Source: Pampus argenteus (Eukaryota > Chordata > Actinopteri > Scombriformes > Stromateidae). Taken from it: 64,000 nucleotides of DNA. The position numbers and the translations under genes are program-made. Location of the stretch: assembly GCA_036937835.1 (NCBI GenBank), contig CM072878.1, forward strand, positions 20,624,501-20,688,500, in the 5' to 3' direction. The notes beneath the pieces were generated by a model, which was not told the origin of the DNA, searched no databases, and saw only the letters and a program-made list of their open reading frames with translations. Below are positions 61,240 through 64,000 of the stretch, piece after piece. Every line of letters starts with the position of its first letter. Within the stretch, counting starts at the first letter, position 1.

Positions 61240-61690
61240 ATATTTTTTATTTAATTAGCTTCATACTAAGTTCACTAAACAGAAAAAACGGAAATAAAAT
61301 GAATATTTGGTGTGAGCAGCTTTGCCTTTAAAACAGTTCTTCTCACCTGTACAGTATTTCTGGGGAAATTTGTTGTCCCAAGTATCTTGAAGAATTTGCC
61401 ACAGTTCTTCTGTGGATTCAGGCTGTCTTAGGTATTTCTGTCTCTTCATGTAATCCCAGACTGACTCCAAGATGTTGAAATCAGGCTCTCTGGGGGACAA
61501 ACCCCTTGTTCTTTATGACTCTGGCTGTATGTTTGAGCATACAGGGGGGCTGCATTCTATAGGATGAATTTGGGACTGATCAGATGCCTCTCTGATGGTA
61601 TTGCATTATGGATACAACTAAACATTTTCAACGCTAACCCTAACCCTAAACATCTAAAGTGCCTAAAACCTTTGCACAGTATATATATAT
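61240..61690 (-). mobile_element. Tc1 transposon 3' fragment
   Basis: Minus-strand SPREPDFNILESVWDYMKRQ and LRQPESTEELWQILQDTWDN are the DDE-E region and C-terminus of a Tc1 transposase, followed by KAAHTKYSF. The right side has an AAACCTTTGCACAGTATATA end resembling a Tc1 terminal repeat. Confidence 0.8.
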
Positions 61691-61757
61691 GCACCGTAGA
61701 GTGGGCTGCATATAGTGTGTACAAGCTGTCCGATCCCAGATAAACTGAACAAGAAAA

Positions 61758-61763
<6 letters not shown>

Positions 61764-61788
<25 letters not shown>
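61764..61788 (+). repeat. (GTCT)n microsatellite
   Basis: About six CTGT/GTCT units. Confidence 0.9.
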
Positions 61789-61789
<1 letters not shown>

Positions 61790-62224
61790 ATTCTTCATGT
61801 TTGGATCAAAACCAACAAAGAACTAATCTACTCTTAGATCAAAGTATTGTGTGTGTATCCAAAATCTGATATATCCTGATATCCTATTCTTCATAGACCT
61901 CTGTTGTTTAGAAACAGTTTGAAAATGTTTGTACTGAAGTCATATTTATAATATACTGAGAGAAAAGTGGCCATCTGCCTTGAGAGAGAAAAGAGGGAGG
62001 GGGACGGGTAGAGACACAGAGATGCATAGCAACTATAATATTGAGAGTATAATTATGTATAATAAAAAAATAATAATACAAATATGACAATGTAAGCAGG
62101 GTGAGTGGAGGCAGGTGGATGTTGCCACCACATCACCAGCAACCTGACAGATGATGAATCACAAAAAACTCATTAGAAACATCTATGAATGTGGCATGAA
62201 TGCATACAGATGGAGAGAGAAGAA

Positions 62225-62900
62225 GAGAGAGGAGCTCAGTGCATCATGGGAAGTCCCCTGGCAGTCTGGGCCTATAGCAGCATAACTAGGGGCTGGTCCA
62301 AAGCAGACATGAGCCAGTCCTAACTATAAGCTTTATCAAAAAGGAAAGTTTTGTCTTGGCAAGAGGCCAAGGTAATGCCATCCAAAGCGTGTTTCTAAGG
62401 TGTCTAGGGCCAAACACAATAACCTCAGTTTTGTCTGAGTTTAGTAGCAGAAAATTACAGTTCATCCAGGTCTTTATGTCCTTAAGGCGGGCTTAAAGTG
62501 TAGTTTACTGATTTGTTTCATCTGACTTGCTGACTCGCTGATAGATATAATTGGGTATCATCTGCATAACAATAACAATTATGTGTTTCCTAATAATATT
62601 ACCTAAAGGAAGCATATATATATACGGTGAATATAGTTGGTCTAAACATAGAACCTTCTGCAACTTCTTGTCCAACTTTTGAAGATGAGGATTTGATTCA
62701 GTTTGTACATTAACACATGTACAAACTGAAATTGATCTGATAAATAGGACTTAAACCATCTTATTGCAGTTTCTTTAATGCCATTTAAATGTTCAAGTCT
62801 TTGTAGTAGGAGTTGATGAATTTTATCATGAAGTTGTTACTACTGAGATCTATAGGGATACATGGATCAATAGAGTTATAACTCTTTGTCAGCCTTGCCA
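62225..62900 (-). mobile_element. Decayed antisense L2 fragment
   Basis: GCATCATGGGAAGTCCCC, TTATCAAAAAGGAAAGTTTT (antisense of the L2 KTFLFDKA end), AATAACCTCAGTTTTGTCTG, ATAATTGGGTATCATCTGCA (antisense of the YADDTQLY region). Parallel to 46990-47874 but more decayed. In a crhr1 intron. Confidence 0.75.
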
Positions 62901-63217
62901 AAGTGCTAAAAGAAACGTATGGCTGTTTTTTATTTTCCTATATTAATGATGAGTAATAGGCAGCTCTGGCGTTCCTATAGGTTTTGAGGCTATTGTGCTC
63001 AGCGAGATTTCCTCCAGTTTGTTGAAACACAATCCTTTCAGATTTTCACAATGTTTGCTTTAAATTTGCTGGTCTGTGACCATGGAAATGATAATCTCTT
63101 ACTTTTCTTTTTTTAAATGGCAACAGAGTCGAGCATCATTCACAGGGAGTCTGCAGCACTATCGAAAAGATGACCAGTTTGATCAATGTGTGTCAGATGC
63201 TTTAATAACAGGACCCA

Positions 63218-63220
63218 TGT

Positions 63221-63245
<25 letters not shown>
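63218..63245 (+). repeat. (GT)n microsatellite
   Basis: About 14 GT units in the crhr1 intron. Confidence 0.9.
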
Positions 63246-63253
<8 letters not shown>

Positions 63254-63499
63254 CGTGTGTGTATGACCATATGTTTGATCATGTGACACTGTGTGTCTCT
63301 TTCTTTCCTGCTGAGAGAATCTGTCGCCTGTTCCCTGCTTGTCTCTGATTTGACAGAAATATTGGCTGTTGGCCAATCACAGAGCTGTAATAATAATAAG
63401 GATTTGCGTGTGTGAAATAAACATCCCAGTTCATTTCAAACCTGGCAATACCCTCAGACAGAGACTAGTCCACCCCAAGGACAAAACACCAAGACAAAA

Positions 63500-64000
63500 C
63501 CTCAACAATGTGGTTTATGCAATATAATGCAGTAAAGAGTGCCCAGATCTGTATATTGGAGAAACTAAACAACCAATCCGCAAACACATGGCGGTACCAC
63601 ATCAGGACAGGACTCAGCAGTACATATACCTCTGGAGGAAAAGGGACACTCATTTAAAGACACTGATATACACATATTGGACAAGGAGGACAGGTGTTTC
63701 GAGAGAGGAGTGAAGGAGGCCATCTATGTCCATTTGGAACAACCAACTCTGAACAGAAGAGGAGGACTGCGTCATAATCTGTCTGCTACATCCTGCCTTG
63801 AGATCTCATACCAGGAAGTTTAACTGCTCTTCACCATCAGAGCAGGTTTCATTCTCTGGATCATGTGACCACAACAACTCATCCTAATTCACATCTTGAA
63901 GGGTGACCCTTTGTTACTGAATAAGGGGTGTGGTCTACAGCTCCACCCTCTGTGATCCTCTGTGAGATATAGCTCCTGGTTTCCATCATCAAGTTAGAAC
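63500..64000 (+). mobile_element. Penelope-like element GIY-YIG and tail, running off the window
   Basis: Encodes, with frame breaks, ECPDLYIGETKQPIRKHM, then DTHIL-type text, EDRCFERGVKEAIYVHLEQP, then the tail shared with 45929-46307. The 3' end lies beyond the window. Confidence 0.75.

Noticed and set aside
1..64000. CRISPR array, operon or bacterial defence island
   Set aside because: The direct repeats are microsatellites or transposons. The genes are spliced vertebrate genes.

Overview
This window is vertebrate nuclear DNA, almost certainly from a ray-finned (teleost) fish. The genes are split into many short exons with GT..AG introns. One gene is a fish-type, five-exon, intron-containing type I interferon. 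The repeats are typical of fish: Tc1/mariner, pogo/Tigger, hAT, L2/Maui-like LINEs, Penelope-like elements, a DIRS-like fragment and abundant CA/TA microsatellites. No prokaryotic features, tRNA, rRNA or CRISPR were seen. Species and chromosome cannot be read from the sequence.

Layout, left to right. (1) 524-7444, plus: the last 12 recognised coding exons of a PH-RhoGAP gene, best match arhgap27, with a Tc1 remnant between its GAP exons. (2) 11292-12363, plus: two 5' coding exons of ccdc103, a dynein-arm assembly gene. The 3' domain is not found before the next gene. A 5'-truncated LINE with a 12-bp target duplication sits just upstream. (3) 14020-21483, plus: abi3 (WAVE-complex Abi family), 11 coding exons, ending in an SH3 domain. 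(4) 21484-30900: a repeat-rich intergenic stretch holding a nearly whole Tc1 transposon (23651-24863) and the inverted mate of a repeat found in abi3. (5) 31013-32661, plus: a complete 186-residue type I interferon with an AU-rich 3' UTR. (6) 36776-54319, minus: a complete 31-exon integrin alpha gene, itga2b (1018 residues). Its introns hold nested L2/hAT/Penelope insertions and a 5'-inverted Penelope copy. (7) 56869 onward, plus: the first five coding exons of crhr1, head-to-head with itga2b. The rest of crhr1 lies beyond the window.

The gene set arhgap27-ccdc103-abi3-itga2b-crhr1 corresponds to human 17q21, which supports orthology (established knowledge of human gene locations). The interferon between abi3 and itga2b is the fish-specific addition. 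The genes are functionally unrelated (actin/Rho signalling, cilia, antiviral defence, thrombocyte adhesion, stress-hormone receptor) and are not an operon or a joint system. I did not find a convincing undescribed biological system. The observations most worth checking are the 3'-less ccdc103, the missing furin site in Itga2b, the 5'-inverted retroelements, a UG repeat abutting a crhr1 splice acceptor, and several unexplained degenerate short-unit repeat fields in introns.
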